Source: Bin5 sp965261695
Lineage (GTDB): Bacteria; Chloroflexota; Anaerolineae; Caldilineales; Caldilineaceae
Length of the DNA: 64,000 bases
Assembly: GCA_965261695.1 (NCBI GenBank)
Contig: OZ253474.1
Coordinates: 682,001-746,000, forward strand
Direction: 5' to 3'
The notes below the pieces were generated by a model that saw only the letters and a list, made by a program, of their open reading frames with translations, did not search any database and had not been told where the DNA came from. The first letter of the stretch is position 1, and every line of letters begins with the position of its first letter. Both the position numbers and the translations under genes were made by a program. This document shows positions 63,071 to 64,000 of this stretch, piece after piece.

Positions 63071-64000
63071 GTGAAGTATTCACAAGCCTCTTTGAAAACA
63101 GATCTTTCCTCTCTCCGGGATAAACCAACACTCTGGCCCCGCTCAAAAACAGTGGTGAATCTGGTCTTACTTGCCGTCATCATTGCGACTTCAGTCCTAG
63201 CGCTGCTCTATGGGGTCGGGGGGCCGGTTGACGCGGTTGCCGGTGAGTTGGAGTCGGGTCTGCAACAGGATACAACGACAGAACCGTATACCAGGACCCT
63301 CACGATCTCCGACTTTGGCCTTGCGTTCGTCAACTCGGCTGAGACGCACAGCGGGACGCAGCGCATCCAGCGCGGCGTCGACACCGGCGTGCGCATGGAT
63401 CGTTTCCCGGTCTACTGGGAGCAGGTCGAAAAACGCTACGGCGAATTCACCTGGACGAGCCAGGACACGGCCATCCGCGCCAATGAAAGCCTGGGATTGA
63501 ACACACTGGCGATTCTGCTGGGCACGCCGCGCCAGTACCGTATCGGCGGGCGGGCAGTGGCCACGTCGTTAGGGGGATCGTTTGTGCAGCTGCCGCCTGG
63601 CCAGATGCGTCAACCCGATAACTGCAATCCGCAGGAGACAGGGGGCGAGTGCGACATTATCGGGGTCACCGACTACTCCGAGGAGTTGGTGCAGGCCGCG
63701 ACCGAAAGCGGCGGCGAGGATCCTTACGAACCGGGGGTGAGGGCGCAGTCCGGCAGTTGCTCGCGCGAGCAAGGGCCGCCGGCGCCCTTCGGCCTGTGGA
63801 ACCCGATCTTCGTCAACGGCAGCGATGAAGCGTCAACTGGCACGCGTCTCAATCCTACCAACCCGTGGGCGCGCTTTGTCGGCGGGGCGGTGCAGCGCTA
63901 TATGCCCGGCGGAGACGCGGGCACGAATGTCAGGCACTGGGAGGTCTGGAACGAGCCTGACCTATGCCATTTTTGGTCGGGTACGCCGAGGGAGTACGCC
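63071..64000 (+). CDS. Membrane-anchored or secreted glycoside-hydrolase-like protein, cut by the right edge
   Basis: 310 residues visible, no stop. A hydrophobic segment at about residues 36-53 (VVNLVLLAVIIATSVLALLYG) suggests a signal anchor. The globular part starts near 75, with IQRGVDTGVRMDRFPVYWEQVEKRYG and LGLNTLAILLGTP. WEVWNEPDLCHFW, with the acid/base Glu after Asn, is typical of clan GH-A TIM barrels such as GH39/GH5-like. GTG 63071 is the best start, without a strong ribosome-binding site. Substrate unknown; it may release sugars or cyclitol glycosides for the genes upstream. Confidence 0.75.
   Translation, partial: MKYSQASLKTDLSSLRDKPTLWPRSKTVVNLVLLAVIIATSVLALLYGVGGPVDAVAGELESGLQQDTTTEPYTRTLTISDFGLAFVNSAETHSGTQRIQRGVDTGVRMDRFPVYWEQVEKRYGEFTWTSQDTAIRANESLGLNTLAILLGTPRQYRIGGRAVATSLGGSFVQLPPGQMRQPDNCNPQETGGECDIIGVTDYSEELVQAATESGGEDPYEPGVRAQSGSCSREQGPPAPFGLWNPIFVNGSDEASTGTRLNPTNPWARFVGGAVQRYMPGGDAGTNVRHWEVWNEPDLCHFWSGTPREYA

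Overview
The window looks like chromosomal DNA of a GC-rich, heterotrophic member of the Chloroflexota (Caldilineae/Anaerolineae-like). That is an inference from gene content: a T-box in front of valS, LplB/MalG-type sugar ABC transporters, many Gfo/Idh/MocA oxidoreductases, ThuA, PhyH and DinB proteins, Uma2 endonucleases, a SpoIIE-type phosphatase, a CarD regulator, and DUF433/DUF5615 toxin-antitoxin genes. No rRNA or species marker is present, so the assignment is tentative.

Layout. 1-5.3 kb (minus): the 5' half of valS with its T-box leader, a RarD-type permease, and a penicillin-acylase-family gene broken by a one-base frameshift. 5.4-9.2 kb: queA (plus) facing pyrD and a pyrF-pyrE fusion (minus). 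9.3-14.9 kb (minus): a carbohydrate uptake operon with a PhyH-type oxygenase, a Tat lipoprotein binding protein, two permeases and a DapA/NanA-type aldolase, behind a recognisable promoter. 15.1-19.2 kb: an accessory island bounded by two related arrays of perfectly phased 10-bp repeats. It holds a frameshifted RHS/YD-repeat remnant, an unknown 394-aa protein and a decayed insertion sequence. 19.5-25.6 kb (minus): an RmlD-like reductase, an M55 D-aminopeptidase, CarD, AlkA, a dihydropyrimidinase and a nitroreductase. 25.6-32.4 kb (minus): a fused AI-2E permease/mannose-6-phosphate isomerase, PcrA, RsgA and Maf.

33.6-36.6 kb (plus): a Gfo/Idh/MocA protein, ThuA, a toxin-antitoxin pair between 61-bp direct repeats, and tRNA-Arg(TCT) on the minus strand. 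36.8-38.9 kb (minus): a translationally coupled TPR protein and MBL-fold hydrolase. 39.2-42.6 kb (plus): a eukaryote-like double-domain phosphofructokinase, a methyltransferase and a low-molecular-weight phosphatase. 42.5-47.5 kb: a quinone reductase, a small coiled-coil protein, a galactonate-dehydratase-like enzyme, a PP2C-type phosphatase, a P-loop protein and a DinB protein.

47.6-63.0 kb (plus) is a myo-inositol catabolism cluster: iolB, iolC, iolE, an SDR, iolG-like, iolD, iolA/mmsA and three more Gfo/Idh/MocA dehydrogenases. Two things interrupt it: an AT-richer ATPase/TOPRIM gene pair resembling split OLD/PARIS-type defence modules, and a tandem duplication of the iolD 3' end plus a Uma2 gene. 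The window ends inside a secreted or membrane-anchored glycoside hydrolase. The strongest candidates for something new are the ATPase/TOPRIM pair, the paired 10-bp arrays and the permease/isomerase fusion.
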